Below, piece after piece: positions 15,696 to 25,095 of a stretch of 43,250 nucleotides of DNA. This stretch comes from UBA11524 sp964464815. GTDB taxonomy: Bacteria > Bacillota > Clostridia > Christensenellales > Aristaeellaceae. Below the pieces are notes generated by a model. That model was given only the letters and a program-made list of their open reading frames with translations, searched no databases and was not told the origin of the DNA. The first letter of the stretch is position 1. Every line of letters begins with the position of its first letter. The translations under genes and the position numbers were made by a program. The stretch covers positions 1-43,250 of the forward strand of contig CAYXHF010000019.1 of NCBI GenBank assembly GCA_964464815.1. Direction: 5' to 3'.

Positions 15696-17894
15696 TTACA
15701 TTCCCATTTCCGATGTTTCTGGATTTTCCTGCCGCATTTGCTCCATTTTTCTCAGCGTCACACGCGTTTTTTCGCCCGCACGCAGCTGCATGCCGACCCG
15801 GCGTGCGTTCTGGGCCATGCGCTGATATTCCTCCTCAGAGAGTGCATGCAGTGCATCCGGCAGTGCTTTCAGGTTGTCCAGCACCACACCGACCTGCTCC
15901 TTTTCCACAAACGCTGCACAGGCGGCATATCGATTCACCACCACCGGCATACCCGACGCCAGATATGCGCTCAACTTATGTGGTGCATTGAGCATCAAAT
16001 ACGCGCCATAGCGACCGCTACAGCCCTGGATGCTGTCTCCGTCCCAAACAAGGCCGAACGCACCTTCCATCTGCGCGGGCAGCTTTTCTGCCTCCACCGC
16101 GCCATGATAGGTCACACGGCTGGACTTGCTGCCCTTCCAGTTCGTGCCGTAGAGCTGCCATTCCAGCGGCACCTTCGTCACGCCCGTCAAATACTGACTC
16201 TTCTGCTTGTCCAGATTCCCTGCAATGCAGACCTTGCGGCCGCGCTGATGCTCCGGCATATCGCCTTCCGTCAGGTAGTCAAAGCAGCCCAGCACATACA
16301 TCGGCGCAGTCACGCCCTGCGTGCGCAGATACGTCTTCATTCGCTCCGAATGCACCACCAAGGCATCAAAGCCCGGCAACAGCTCCTGATCACTGCCACG
16401 TGCCGCCACGCCGCCAACACCGCGCAGGGAGTCCAGATCATGCACCAGCGCGGTCGTCTTCACGCCCTTCCAGCGCAGCAGATGGAGCGCCAGCCGCGCC
16501 ACCGGATACGCCTTGACCGGGAAATAGGGGTATTGCAGCATCGCCAAATCGCCCTGACGCATCCGCACAAACGCCCTTGTCCAGTCGCTGAGCACCAATG
16601 CGCTGCCCTTGATGGTCTGCCAGAGGTTGCCTCGGGCGCTGTCGGGTGCACGCAGAAGGAAAGGCACATAGCCCATCTCCCTGGCAATCGTCTCCACATC
16701 CTGACGCGCCTTGCTCATTGCCGGCACGCCCTCCGCACCTGTCTTCGGCGTCAGCAGGAAGCGGCGGTGATAGCCCGTTCGCTGCGTCAGTGCCACCAGC
16801 TTGTCCAGCACACGATTCGCGGCGGTGGTGATTTCATACCCTGCATCTGCCAGCACCTGCGATTCGTCGCGGCGCGGATAGTGCGCCTCCAGCATGTTCA
16901 GCATATGCTCGGCCCAAATCGCGGCATCCTCTGCCGGCAGGAACTCCACATGCTCGGTGATTTTCGTTTCCTTGGGCACATTGCCGGACAGCAAACACGG
17001 CAAGCCTGCCGCCTGTGCCTCCAGGGCAGCCATGCCAAAGCCCTCAAAGTGCGAGGGCATCACAAACAGGTCAAATGCCTGCAAAAGCCTGTCCACATCG
17101 TCGCGCACGCCCAGGAACAGCACCGCGTTTTCCACACCCAGCGTCACTGCCTTTGCTTCCAGCTCCGTCAGGTCCGGGCCATCGCCGACCAGCACCAGGC
17201 GTGCCTTCGGCTCGCGCTCATGCAAATGACGGAACGCATCCAGCAGGAACGTCTGGTTCTTCTGGTATTGCAGTCGTCCCACATGGCCAACGACCAGACA
17301 ATCCTCGAGGCCATACTGCGCCCGCACCTCCTGACGAATCTGCGGCTGATAGCGGAAGCGTCTGGCGTCAATGGCGTTGGGAATGATTTCCCACGGCAAA
17401 TCCATCGCCGGACACGCCCACTTTGCACTCTCCTCCGAGCAGGCCCAGAGGACATTGGCATAGCGGCTCAGCTGGTGCTGATTCACGCGGTGCAAAAAGC
17501 CCTGCACACGTCCAATGACCGACTTGTCCATGTTCTGGGGATTATGGCAATGGGCAATGCGCACCGGAATGCCGGCCTGCGCCGCCAATTTCAGCGGCGT
17601 CATGTCGTTGAACATGCACTCATTGTCCCAAATGACATCGTATTCCTTGCCATGCTGGCGGAAAAATTCGCCGATTTCCCGATAATAGCGCCGCACGTCG
17701 CTGCTGCGCCTCGTCACGGTGTAGACACAGCCAATCTTTTCAGCCTCCTGCTGACAGGCAATGGGCGAAAAGCGGCACAGGAAGTCAAACTGCACGCGCT
17801 GCTTGTCCATCTTGCCGCAATAGGCCATCAGAAAATGCTCAATACCACCGACCGTGGCCGTCCAGCCAACCACCAGTACGCGAATGGGTTTCAT
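15696..17894 (-). CDS. Two-domain glycosyltransferase: GT4 fused to a Gtf3-like domain
   Basis: A 732-residue protein with two complete-looking transferases. Residues 1-370 are a GT4, GT-B fold enzyme. They contain VGGIEHFL near 16, HCHNPQ (115-120), GHVGRLQYQKNQTFLLDAF (203-221), LVGDGPD (235-241) and the donor-site motif SHFEGFGMAALEAQAAGLP (281-299). Residues 378-720 resemble the Gtf3/galactofuranosyltransferase group: an SKARQDVETIAREMGYVPF opening, LVHDLDSLR (483-491), CIAGNLDKQKSQYL, LYGTNW, GLVWDGDS and PHKLSAYLASGMPVVV. The start is ATG 17894, which overlaps the upstream stop codon as ATGA; in-frame codons further upstream read through the neighbouring gene. It is last in a ligase-GT2-GT operon. 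It probably adds two successive sugars to a cell-surface glycan. The exact sugars are unknown. Confidence 0.9.
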   Translation of the reverse strand: MKPIRVLVVGWTATVGGIEHFLMAYCGKMDKQRVQFDFLCRFSPIACQQEAEKIGCVYTVTRRSSDVRRYYREIGEFFRQHGKEYDVIWDNECMFNDMTPLKLAAQAGIPVRIAHCHNPQNMDKSVIGRVQGFLHRVNQHQLSRYANVLWACSEESAKWACPAMDLPWEIIPNAIDARRFRYQPQIRQEVRAQYGLEDCLVVGHVGRLQYQKNQTFLLDAFRHLHEREPKARLVLVGDGPDLTELEAKAVTLGVENAVLFLGVRDDVDRLLQAFDLFVMPSHFEGFGMAALEAQAAGLPCLLSGNVPKETKITEHVEFLPAEDAAIWAEHMLNMLEAHYPRRDESQVLADAGYEITTAANRVLDKLVALTQRTGYHRRFLLTPKTGAEGVPAMSKARQDVETIAREMGYVPFLLRAPDSARGNLWQTIKGSALVLSDWTRAFVRMRQGDLAMLQYPYFPVKAYPVARLALHLLRWKGVKTTALVHDLDSLRGVGGVAARGSDQELLPGFDALVVHSERMKTYLRTQGVTAPMYVLGCFDYLTEGDMPEHQRGRKVCIAGNLDKQKSQYLTGVTKVPLEWQLYGTNWKGSKSSRVTYHGAVEAEKLPAQMEGAFGLVWDGDSIQGCSGRYGAYLMLNAPHKLSAYLASGMPVVVNRYAACAAFVEKEQVGVVLDNLKALPDALHALSEEEYQRMAQNARRVGMQLRAGEKTRVTLRKMEQMRQENPETSEMGM

Positions 17895-18913
17895 GTTGTT
17901 TGATTCGCTCCCTTCTCTGGGGTGTTGATTGCGTTTTTCGTTTCCTGCGTCGCTCGCATTTCCGTTTCGTTCTGTCGCTGGCGAATCAGCACCGCTTGCC
18001 GCGCCAGCAGGTATCCATGCCGTCGTAATAGCAGCAGCACCATCGCCGCCGCACTGGTCGGCCGCCACGATGCATAGCGGAAGTCCTCGCGGAATTCCCT
18101 GCGGCACAGGTGGCGAATCATCCGCCGCTGCTGCCACGCCTCATGCCAGGTTCCTCTGGCCACCACGCCATGCGTCAAAATCAGCAGCAGATGCATCAGG
18201 CGATATTGCGCCACTGCCGCAGGATTTTCCAGCGTGTCCAGCGTCCTTTGCGCCACCGCCAGCGTGTTCAGATATTGCTGTGTAATTTCCGGGTGTCCGC
18301 CATGCACCGCCGAACCCGGACGCAAATGGTATTCATACGTTTCCACGGGCAGGAAGGCTACCTGCTGCACAGCCTTGAGCACGCGCAGCATCCATTCGCC
18401 ATCCTCGCCCATGCACAGTGTCTCGTCAAAGCGCGCCTGACAGCATGCGCGGCGAATCAGCCATCCGTGCGTGTGCAGGTGCTTTGTCGGGTTGCGAAGC
18501 GCCTTGTCCAATGCCTCCACGCCCGACAGGTGCAATGCATCAGCTGCCTCCTGCTCTTTTTTTTGCTGACAGGGGCGCACCAGCATGCCCTGCACGGCCT
18601 GTGCCTCCCCTGCCCCCTGCAACAGCTTGCCCACACAGCCGGGCAGCAGCACATCATCCGCATCCAGCAGCATCACCCATTCGCCCTGCGCTGCCGCAAG
18701 ACCTGCATTCCGCGCCGATGATACGCCTCGATTTTTCTGGTGCAGCACCTGAATGCGCTCATGGTGCATCAGCTCATCACACAAGCGGCCTGTGCCGTCC
18801 GTCGAGCCATCATCGACCAGTATCACCCGGCACTCCGGCTGCATCAGCACGCTGGTGACGGCCCATTCCAGATGCTGTTTCACATTGTAGGCTGGAATAA
18901 TCACGTCAACCAC
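17891..18913 (-). CDS. Family 2 glycosyltransferase
   Basis: A 340-residue GT-A enzyme that transfers a sugar from a nucleotide donor to a growing surface polysaccharide. It opens VDVIIPAYNVKQHLEWAVTSV. The nucleotide-binding DDGSTDGTG starts at residue 34, NRGVSSARNAGL at 61-72, and the metal-binding DADD at 84-87. GTG 18913 is the start: AAGGAGG lies seven bases upstream and no ATG fits. The C-terminal 40 residues are polar and probably disordered. It lies 22 bases after the ligase gene and overlaps the fused glycosyltransferase by four bases, so the three proteins are made together. Confidence 0.93.
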   Translation of the reverse strand: MVDVIIPAYNVKQHLEWAVTSVLMQPECRVILVDDGSTDGTGRLCDELMHHERIQVLHQKNRGVSSARNAGLAAAQGEWVMLLDADDVLLPGCVGKLLQGAGEAQAVQGMLVRPCQQKKEQEAADALHLSGVEALDKALRNPTKHLHTHGWLIRRACCQARFDETLCMGEDGEWMLRVLKAVQQVAFLPVETYEYHLRPGSAVHGGHPEITQQYLNTLAVAQRTLDTLENPAAVAQYRLMHLLLILTHGVVARGTWHEAWQQRRMIRHLCRREFREDFRYASWRPTSAAAMVLLLLRRHGYLLARQAVLIRQRQNETEMRATQETKNAINTPEKGANQTT

Positions 18914-18935
18914 GCGCGCACCTCCTTGATGACGG

Positions 18936-20321
18936 TTATGCCGCTTTCCTTTGCTGGCGGCTCAGCACTTCCCCTGCGCCCATCAGCAGGCAGAGGAAAT
19001 AGAGCATCGGCGAACCAGTCGATAGCATCGTGAAGCAGTCCACCAGCTCACACAATAGCAGATAGACGACAATCACCGCCATCCACACCATCCATAGCGG
19101 CTGCTTTTGCCGAATCAGGCGCACAAAATGCCATCCGCTGTAGCCAATGCCTGTCAGCAGCAGCAGTAGGCCCGGAATGCCCCAGCTCACCAGCACCTGC
19201 AAAAACAGGCAGTGTGCATGCTGATAGAACATCACGCCCGGATCGGTATAGAGGTTCATCAGTCCTGCCGCCAGCGGCGCACTCGTGCCTGTCCATAGCA
19301 GCTTCGGGTCAGCCTCCAGCAAACGACAGACGCCCTTCCAGATGTCCTGTCGGCCGTTGAAGACGTTGCCCGCCTCAATGGCGCGATGCTCCGGTTCGCC
19401 GTCCAGCCAGCCGGTGACCTCCTCTGCCGAGGCAGCTGGCATCATGTGCGCCGGAAGCTCCAGCAGGTTCAGATTGTCCAGCGGCCCGGGCTGAATCGCC
19501 GGTGCGGTCAGGGTCAGAAAGCCCGTCAGCACGCCATAGCATGCCACCAGTCCTGCCAGACACAATACTGGCAGCACAAGCAGTGCATGCCGCATCCGGC
19601 CACTTTGGCGCAGCAGCAGCCACACGCCGAGTCCCATCGCCACACCCAGTGCCACAAACGCCGTCCGGCAATCCGTCAGCGACAGTGCCGCGCACTGCAC
19701 CACCATCGACACGCCGCAGGCAATTTTCGCCCGACGCGTCCGGCTTAATATCAGCAGCCACGCCGTCAGCAGCACTGTCATACCCAGCTTCGCCGCCGCG
19801 GTCGTCACATACGCATTCAAATACAGGCGATGATCGCCCAGATTCATGCCAATATACCATGTGCCCTTCATGCTGAAAACGGCATGGCCTCCAAAGGCTG
19901 CCCACAGGCCAATCACAGCCTGACAGGTGATGGCCGTCACCCAAAGCGCCAGCACGCCCTTCAGGAACTGGCGCAGGCGGCGCTTGGACAGTACACCCGG
20001 CAAGGGTGCCAGCACACAAAAGGCAATCACGCCTTCCTTCAGGCTGCCGACCTCCGCCAGCCATGCGTTTTCACCGCGCAGCAGCGTCATGGCCGCCATC
20101 CAGCAAAGCCCCAGCAGCATGATATGATGCAGGGGTGTCCGCTTTCTCCACGCACAGCACAAAATCACCACCGCCGCCACACAGCCGATATTGCCCAGGT
20201 GTGGTATCAGCGTGAACGTCCAGGAGAACTCCGTCATCCGGGCCAAATTCCACCACAGGAAGAAGGCCGCCAGTGCCATATACACCCAGCGTCCAATACT
20301 GCCAAGCTTCTCCCTGCTCAT
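18936..20321 (-). CDS. O-antigen ligase/polymerase-like membrane protein
   Basis: A 461-residue multi-pass membrane protein with about 10-12 hydrophobic segments from residue 14 onward. The large extracytoplasmic loop near residues 290-370 carries FNGRQDIWKGVCRLLEADP and MFYQHAHCLFLQVLVSWGIPGLLLLLTG. These match the GR..W and H..xLQ..x..GxxG patterns of the Wzy/WaaL family. It probably polymerises or ligates the polysaccharide made by the adjacent transferases. ATG 20321 follows GAGGAGG by six bases. It is first in the operon and has a good promoter overlapping the end of rarA. Confidence 0.87.
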   Translation of the reverse strand: MSREKLGSIGRWVYMALAAFFLWWNLARMTEFSWTFTLIPHLGNIGCVAAVVILCCAWRKRTPLHHIMLLGLCWMAAMTLLRGENAWLAEVGSLKEGVIAFCVLAPLPGVLSKRRLRQFLKGVLALWVTAITCQAVIGLWAAFGGHAVFSMKGTWYIGMNLGDHRLYLNAYVTTAAAKLGMTVLLTAWLLILSRTRRAKIACGVSMVVQCAALSLTDCRTAFVALGVAMGLGVWLLLRQSGRMRHALLVLPVLCLAGLVACYGVLTGFLTLTAPAIQPGPLDNLNLLELPAHMMPAASAEEVTGWLDGEPEHRAIEAGNVFNGRQDIWKGVCRLLEADPKLLWTGTSAPLAAGLMNLYTDPGVMFYQHAHCLFLQVLVSWGIPGLLLLLTGIGYSGWHFVRLIRQKQPLWMVWMAVIVVYLLLCELVDCFTMLSTGSPMLYFLCLLMGAGEVLSRQQRKAA

Positions 20322-20350
20322 ATGCGTCCTCCTCTTGTTTGTCTGCCTTC

Positions 20351-20379
20351 ATCATACCATGTTTGCCCGAAAATGGCAA
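20351..20379 (-). promoter_or_regulatory. Promoter of the polysaccharide operon
   Basis: On the minus strand the -35 box TTGCCA (20374-20379) and -10 box TATGAT (20351-20356) are spaced by 17 bases, with an extended TGG before the -10 box. It lies directly after the rarA stop codon. Confidence 0.85.
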
Positions 20380-20380
20380 G

Positions 20381-21739
20381 TCAGCGTTTGTCCGGCTTTG
20401 GGCTTGTCCGATGCTGCTCCTTCCAATCGCGAATTTCCTGCAAGCGTGTGGCGTACCGCGCCTCGTTGCCCTGCTGTGTGGGCTGATAGTACTGCCGTCC
20501 CAGCAGGGAATCCGGCAAGCAGTCCATGGCCGACAGCTTTTCCTGCGTGTCATGCGCGTAGACGTAGCCCTTGCCATACCCGAGGCTGTCCATCAGGGCC
20601 GTTGGCGCATTGCGAATCTGCATGGGTACGGGTGCATCCATCTGCTCCTGCGCATCACGCTTGGCCGCTGTGTAGGCTTTGTAGAGCGCGTTGGACTTGG
20701 GCGCCATCGCCATGTAGACGACCGCCTGCGTCAGGTGTACCGAGCATTCCGGCATGCCCAGAAAGTGGCACGCCTGATACGCCGCCACCGCCGTTTCCAG
20801 CGCACGCGAATCAGCCAGCCCAATGTCCTCACTGGCAAAGCGCACCACGCGCCGCGCCACATACAGCGGGTCTTCGCCGCTTTCCAGCATGCGCGCCAGC
20901 CAGTAGACCGCCGCATCCGGATCGGAATTGCGCATGGACTTGTGCAGGGCGCTGATGAGGTCATAGTGGCCATCGCCCTTTTTGTCATACAGCAGCGATT
21001 TCCGGGACGTGCATTGCGCCACCGTCTCCTCCGTCACGCGGATATGCCCGTTTTCATCCACATCGCCATTCAGGACAACCATTTCCAGCGTCAGCAGCGC
21101 CGTTCGGGCATCACCGCCCGAAAAAACGGCAATTGCCCGCAGCAGTTCCTCGGGCATGTCAATCACCTGATCGCCAAAGCCGCGCGGATCATGCAGCGCA
21201 CGCGTCAAAAGTGCCGTCACGTCCTCTTCACCCAGCGCATGCAGCACAAACACCTTGCACCGGGAGAGCAGTGCGCTATTGACCTCAAAGGACGGATTTT
21301 CGGTCGTTGCGCCAATCAGGATGATGCTTCCCTTCTCCACATACGGCAGGAATGCATCCTGTTGCGCCTTGTTGAAGCGGTGAATTTCGTCCACAAACAC
21401 AATCGTTCGCACGCCGAAATGGCGATCCTGCTCGGCCTGCTCCATCACCTGTCGGATTTCCTTCACGCCGCTGGTGACGGCGGAGAAGTTGATGAAATGG
21501 CTTTTTGTGCGCTTGGCGATAATTTGCGCCAGCGTCGTTTTGCCCACACCCGGCGGTCCCCAGAAAATCATGGAGGAAATCGCGTCCTGCTCAATCAGGC
21601 GGCGGAGCAGCTTTCCCTGTCCCAGCAGGTGCTGCTGTCCGGCGAATTCCTCCAGCGTTTCAGGGCGCATGCGTGCCGCCAGCGGCGCAGTGGCATCTCC
21701 GCGACCATCCGTTTCGTCAAATAAGGTTGGCTGTATCAT
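20381..21739 (-). CDS. rarA: Replication-associated recombination protein A (AAA+ ATPase)
   Basis: A 452-residue AAA+ ATPase of the RarA/MgsA/WRNIP1 family that acts at stalled replication forks. It has Walker A GPPGVGKTT (61-69), Walker B IVFVDEIHRFN (113-123), sensor 1 IGATTENPSFEVN (142-154) and the arginine finger in ALLSRC (R160). The C-terminal tetramerisation part holds GDGHYDLISALHKSMRNSDPDAAVYWLARML and ends with the QQYYQPTQQGNEA-like region. The first residues MIQPTLFDE resemble a beta-clamp binding motif (QxxLF), which is an inference. ATG 21739 is preferred because GAGGG lies six bases upstream. The start overlaps the end of the preceding gene by 23 bases. Confidence 0.96.
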   Translation of the reverse strand: MIQPTLFDETDGRGDATAPLAARMRPETLEEFAGQQHLLGQGKLLRRLIEQDAISSMIFWGPPGVGKTTLAQIIAKRTKSHFINFSAVTSGVKEIRQVMEQAEQDRHFGVRTIVFVDEIHRFNKAQQDAFLPYVEKGSIILIGATTENPSFEVNSALLSRCKVFVLHALGEEDVTALLTRALHDPRGFGDQVIDMPEELLRAIAVFSGGDARTALLTLEMVVLNGDVDENGHIRVTEETVAQCTSRKSLLYDKKGDGHYDLISALHKSMRNSDPDAAVYWLARMLESGEDPLYVARRVVRFASEDIGLADSRALETAVAAYQACHFLGMPECSVHLTQAVVYMAMAPKSNALYKAYTAAKRDAQEQMDAPVPMQIRNAPTALMDSLGYGKGYVYAHDTQEKLSAMDCLPDSLLGRQYYQPTQQGNEARYATRLQEIRDWKEQHRTSPKPDKR

Positions 21740-22694
21740 CTGCATCCCTCACATTTTCCAGATAAAACGTGCGCTTGAGCATCAGGAAATCCTCCATGCG
21801 CCGCAAAATGCCGTATAGCAACGCGCGATTTTCAAACTCCTCGCGCGCCCTGGGCAGCGGTTGCTCCTGCATCTGGCGCAGAAGCGCATGTAAAGCCTCT
21901 GTCAGCGACAAGACGCTGTTATTCAGGTGGTATTCCCGCGCCACCTGTCCCATGAAGGCACGAACCTCTGCCTCCTGCGACGGATGCTGGCATAGCTTCG
22001 CCCAATCCGTCGTCATTTGTACCAGCACGCGCCGCTGCTGCTGACGCATGGCGATATAGCGGATTTCCACCACTGAGGTGCGCATCAGGCTGTTGGCCGC
22101 ATTGCGCTCGGCACAGGCGGCCGCCTGCTGCAATACGCCATGCAGCTTGTCCAGTAGCGCCTGCGCCTCCTGTACGCCGTCTTCCTTCGATAGCGCCGAT
22201 AAGACCTGACGCATGCCATCATCGGCCGCGCCCAGCAGCTGCTGCATGCGCTTTTCATCCGGGCGCAGGTGCAGATTCGTCACAATGCCACATGTTGTGC
22301 CAATCAGGAACAGCAGCGTTTCATTGCCGACCTGCATCCACGTCATGCCGCCACTGCCCATAAAGTGTGAAATCAGCACCGACACCATGGCCGTAGCATA
22401 TCCCCATGAGCAGGCATAGCACAGCGCCGCGAACAGAAACAGATACACCCCGAACGCCAGCAAGCCATCGCCCAGCAGGGAAAAGCACACAAAGGCAATC
22501 AGCAATGCCGATGCATACGCCATCAATCGGCCCAGCGCGACCTTCAGCGTTTCGCGCTTGGAGCCCATCAGGCTCAGAATGGCGATAATGCCCGCTGTCG
22601 CGCTGTAGGGCAGGGACAACAGGCTGGCCACCAGTATGGCCGCCGCCGCACTTCCGGCCGCCTTGATGCCCGTCAAAATCGTCTGGCGGTTCAT
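21717..22694 (-). CDS. Aromatic-acid-exporter-family (FUSC-like) membrane protein
   Basis: A 325-residue protein. The first 150 residues hold about five or six helices (TGIKAAGSAAAAILVASLLS, AGIIAILSLMGSKRETLKVALGRLMAYA). The GSKRETLKVALGR motif is characteristic of the ArAE_1/DUF939 family. The C-terminal half is a helical cytoplasmic domain. Proteins of this family are annotated as putative exporters but few are characterised, and the substrate here is unknown. ATG 22694 overlaps the upstream stop codon (ATGA), so it is translated together with the MscS-like gene. The rarA start lies inside its 3' end. Confidence 0.85.
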   Translation of the reverse strand: MNRQTILTGIKAAGSAAAAILVASLLSLPYSATAGIIAILSLMGSKRETLKVALGRLMAYASALLIAFVCFSLLGDGLLAFGVYLFLFAALCYACSWGYATAMVSVLISHFMGSGGMTWMQVGNETLLFLIGTTCGIVTNLHLRPDEKRMQQLLGAADDGMRQVLSALSKEDGVQEAQALLDKLHGVLQQAAACAERNAANSLMRTSVVEIRYIAMRQQQRRVLVQMTTDWAKLCQHPSQEAEVRAFMGQVAREYHLNNSVLSLTEALHALLRQMQEQPLPRAREEFENRALLYGILRRMEDFLMLKRTFYLENVRDADDTANLI

Positions 22695-23722
22695 GGATTG
22701 TCTCCCTTCTCCAGCTTCACACGCCGCACCGGCGTTGCCATCACCATGCCACGGTCGGACAGCAGATGCAGGATTTGCAGATTCAGCCTGTTTTTCAGCG
22801 CGCGAAAAGCCACGAACGACGGCGTGCATGCCATCAGACGCACGCTGATTTGCAGCGCCGCCTCCTGAAAGGAATCCAGCACCACCTGCACCGAATCGCC
22901 GTCTACCTCCGCATCAGCACGCAAAAGCGCCGTCACGTCCTGCAAAAAGCGCTCCGTGTCCTCCAGCGGCGTTTCATATGGCAGTGGAATCGTAAACGCC
23001 CACAAGCGCTTTGTGCGCGCCGCCGCGTTTTGAATGTACTCCGCACAAACCTTGCTGTTTTCCACCGTCACCAATACCTGATCAGGGGTGCGAAGACGCG
23101 TGGAGCGCAGGGAGATGTCCTCCACCGTACCCTCCACCTCGCCCAGCACCACATAGTCGCCCAGCGCAAACGGATGCTCCGCAACCAGTGTAATGCCCGC
23201 AATCAGGCTCGACAGCGTGGATTGTGCCGCCAGCGATACGGCCAGTCCAGCCACGCCAGCACCTGCAATCAGGCTCGTCACCGGCAGCCCCAGACTGTCC
23301 AGCACCACCAGCACGGCCAGTGTCGCCACAATCGCCCGACAGGCGTTGGCAAAGAAGCGCGACAGCGTTTCCGCATGCTCCTCCTGCGCCCTGCCGCGCA
23401 GCATGTGCCACACGCACGGAATCGCCAGCCACAGTCCCCATGACACCATGACCACCGCAAACGCCCGGTACAGCGGCGCGCCGCGCAGGAGGAGCGTCTG
23501 TACCCTTGCGCCCAGCGGCATACACAGTACGCCCAGCACCAGCAGTGTCCCGCGCAAGAGCCAACGCCCAGGGCGCACGAAGCAGCCCAGCAGCAGGCGC
23601 ACCTTCTCCGGTAGCCTTTCCTGCACGCCAAATCGCCGCACCAGCGTGCGAAGCGCCGCCGGTAACGCCACGGCCAGCACCAGCAGCAATGCAGAAAATA
23701 TCCATCGACCTTCCTGTGTCAT
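22691..23722 (-). CDS. MscS-family mechanosensitive channel
   Basis: A 343-residue membrane protein with four or five hydrophobic segments. The pore helix and following beta domain are clear: SLIAGAGVAGLAVSLAAQSTLSSLIAGITLV, then EHPFALGDYVVLGEVEGTVEDISLRSTRLRT. This alternation of Gly and Ala with small residues is the MscS TM3 signature. The C-terminal alpha/beta domain follows. Proteins of this kind open when membrane tension rises and release osmolytes. ATG 23722 follows AGGAGG by seven bases. It is followed with a four-base overlap by the aromatic-acid-exporter-like gene. Confidence 0.93.
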   Translation of the reverse strand: MTQEGRWIFSALLLVLAVALPAALRTLVRRFGVQERLPEKVRLLLGCFVRPGRWLLRGTLLVLGVLCMPLGARVQTLLLRGAPLYRAFAVVMVSWGLWLAIPCVWHMLRGRAQEEHAETLSRFFANACRAIVATLAVLVVLDSLGLPVTSLIAGAGVAGLAVSLAAQSTLSSLIAGITLVAEHPFALGDYVVLGEVEGTVEDISLRSTRLRTPDQVLVTVENSKVCAEYIQNAAARTKRLWAFTIPLPYETPLEDTERFLQDVTALLRADAEVDGDSVQVVLDSFQEAALQISVRLMACTPSFVAFRALKNRLNLQILHLLSDRGMVMATPVRRVKLEKGDNP

Positions 23723-23752
23723 GCGCCAGCCTCCTGTCTCTTCGTGCAAGCA

Positions 23753-23782
23753 AGGGGAAGCCGCCATCCTGCTGCTTCCCCT
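23753..23782 (-). other. Intercistronic stem-loop
   Basis: A perfect 9-bp stem AGGGGAAGC/GCTTCCCCT (loop 12) lies between the AI-2E-family gene and the mscS-like gene. No U run follows, so it may set relative mRNA stability rather than terminate. Confidence 0.6.
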
Positions 23783-23794
23783 GTGTGTACGTCG

Positions 23795-25069
23795 TTATTT
23801 TTCTTTCTTCTTGCCGATGGAAAGCACCTTGTCCTTCCACTGACGCAGCATCGACATGCGTGTGGACGAATCCTTGGGGTCGTCCTGAACCTCGTCACCC
23901 GCCACCGATGCGGAGACAGACCCTTCCACATCCGTATAGCCCTTTTCACGCAGGCAGTGACGCGCCGCCGAACGCAGGATGCCATACACCGTCGCAAACA
24001 GCGGCACACCCACCACCATGCCGACCAGGCCGAACAGGTCGCCGCCAACAACGATGGCGAACAGCACCCACAGCGCCGAAATGCCAATCGAATCGCCCAG
24101 AATCATCGGGCCAATCACATTGCCGTCCAGCTGCTGAATCACCAGAATCAGCACCAGGAAAATCAGCGCCTGCATAGGCTCCAGGAACAGCAGAATCAGC
24201 GCACCCGGCACCGCGCCAATGAACGGGCCGAACACCGGAATGATGTTGGTGATGCCCACGATGATGCTGATCAGGGGCGCATAGCTCAGACCCAGCAGCT
24301 GCATGCTGACAAAGGTCATCACGCCGATGATCGCCGAGTCCACAATCTTCCCCGCGAAGAAGCCACCGAAATTGCGGTTCGCATCGTGGCAGATGCGCAG
24401 GGTCGTTTCCGCCGCCGACTTAGGCAGGAACGCGCGCGTCAGCACACGCGCATGGCGCAACAGCTGATTCTTTTGCAGCAGCAGGTAAATACTGCTGACA
24501 ATGGCCGTGAAGACAGCCACCAGGCTGGTCGCCATGCCACTGACATAGCCAATAATCTGCGGCACACGATCCGTCACAGCCTTGACGACAATCGCCAGCA
24601 AGTCGCTCATCGTCGCATTCAGGTTTTCCACCGCCGTAATGGTCAGGCTCAGGTCAACCGTCGGATACCGCACATCCAAATCCTGTAGCATGGCTATCAG
24701 GTTTTTCGCATAGCCATCAAAGTTCTGATAGAACATCATGATGCTCGATATGGTCTGCGGCACAATCAATACCATCAGCAGCACCACAATCGCCAGACCA
24801 AACAGATAGGCAATCAGCATCGCCAGGCCCAGCAGCTTCTGATTGCCACGGAAGACATGCTTCATCAGCCCCTTGACAATCGGGTTCAGGCAGTAGGCAA
24901 TCACCACGCCACCCGCAAAGGGCGACAGGATGTTCAGCACGCCACTCAAGGCATTGAGAAACGTCTGCGCATTCATCAGCATCATGTAGAATGCCACAGC
25001 AATCAGCACAATCGCCAGATAGTCCAGGTTCGTCTGCGGTTTACGGCGCAGCCATTTCTTTTCGTCCAT
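23795..25069 (-). CDS. AI-2E-family (PerM/YtvI-like) membrane transporter
   Basis: A 424-residue membrane protein with about eight helices. It contains LSPFAGGVVIAYCLNPIVKGL near residue 50 and the conserved C-terminal stretch NIIPVFGPFIGAVPGALILLF, then GNVIGPMILGDSIGISALWVLFAIVVGGDLFGLVGMVVGVPLFA. These are the diagnostic parts of the AI-2E transporter family, whose members include sodium/proton antiporters as well as signal exporters, so the substrate is open. The cytoplasmic tail (385-424) is polar. ATG 25069 follows GAGGGAG by six bases; a GTG five codons upstream overlaps that site. It is first in an operon with the channel, the exporter-like protein and rarA. Confidence 0.93.
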   Translation of the reverse strand: MDEKKWLRRKPQTNLDYLAIVLIAVAFYMMLMNAQTFLNALSGVLNILSPFAGGVVIAYCLNPIVKGLMKHVFRGNQKLLGLAMLIAYLFGLAIVVLLMVLIVPQTISSIMMFYQNFDGYAKNLIAMLQDLDVRYPTVDLSLTITAVENLNATMSDLLAIVVKAVTDRVPQIIGYVSGMATSLVAVFTAIVSSIYLLLQKNQLLRHARVLTRAFLPKSAAETTLRICHDANRNFGGFFAGKIVDSAIIGVMTFVSMQLLGLSYAPLISIIVGITNIIPVFGPFIGAVPGALILLFLEPMQALIFLVLILVIQQLDGNVIGPMILGDSIGISALWVLFAIVVGGDLFGLVGMVVGVPLFATVYGILRSAARHCLREKGYTDVEGSVSASVAGDEVQDDPKDSSTRMSMLRQWKDKVLSIGKKKEK

Positions 25070-25095
25070 GAGATTCTCCCTCACTTTCGCTTCTT

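Noticed and set aside
17895..18137. N-terminal extension of 81 residues on the fused glycosyltransferase
   Set aside because: It would read through the end of the GT2 gene in another frame. ATG 17894 overlaps the GT2 stop as ATGA and the GT4 domain starts exactly there.
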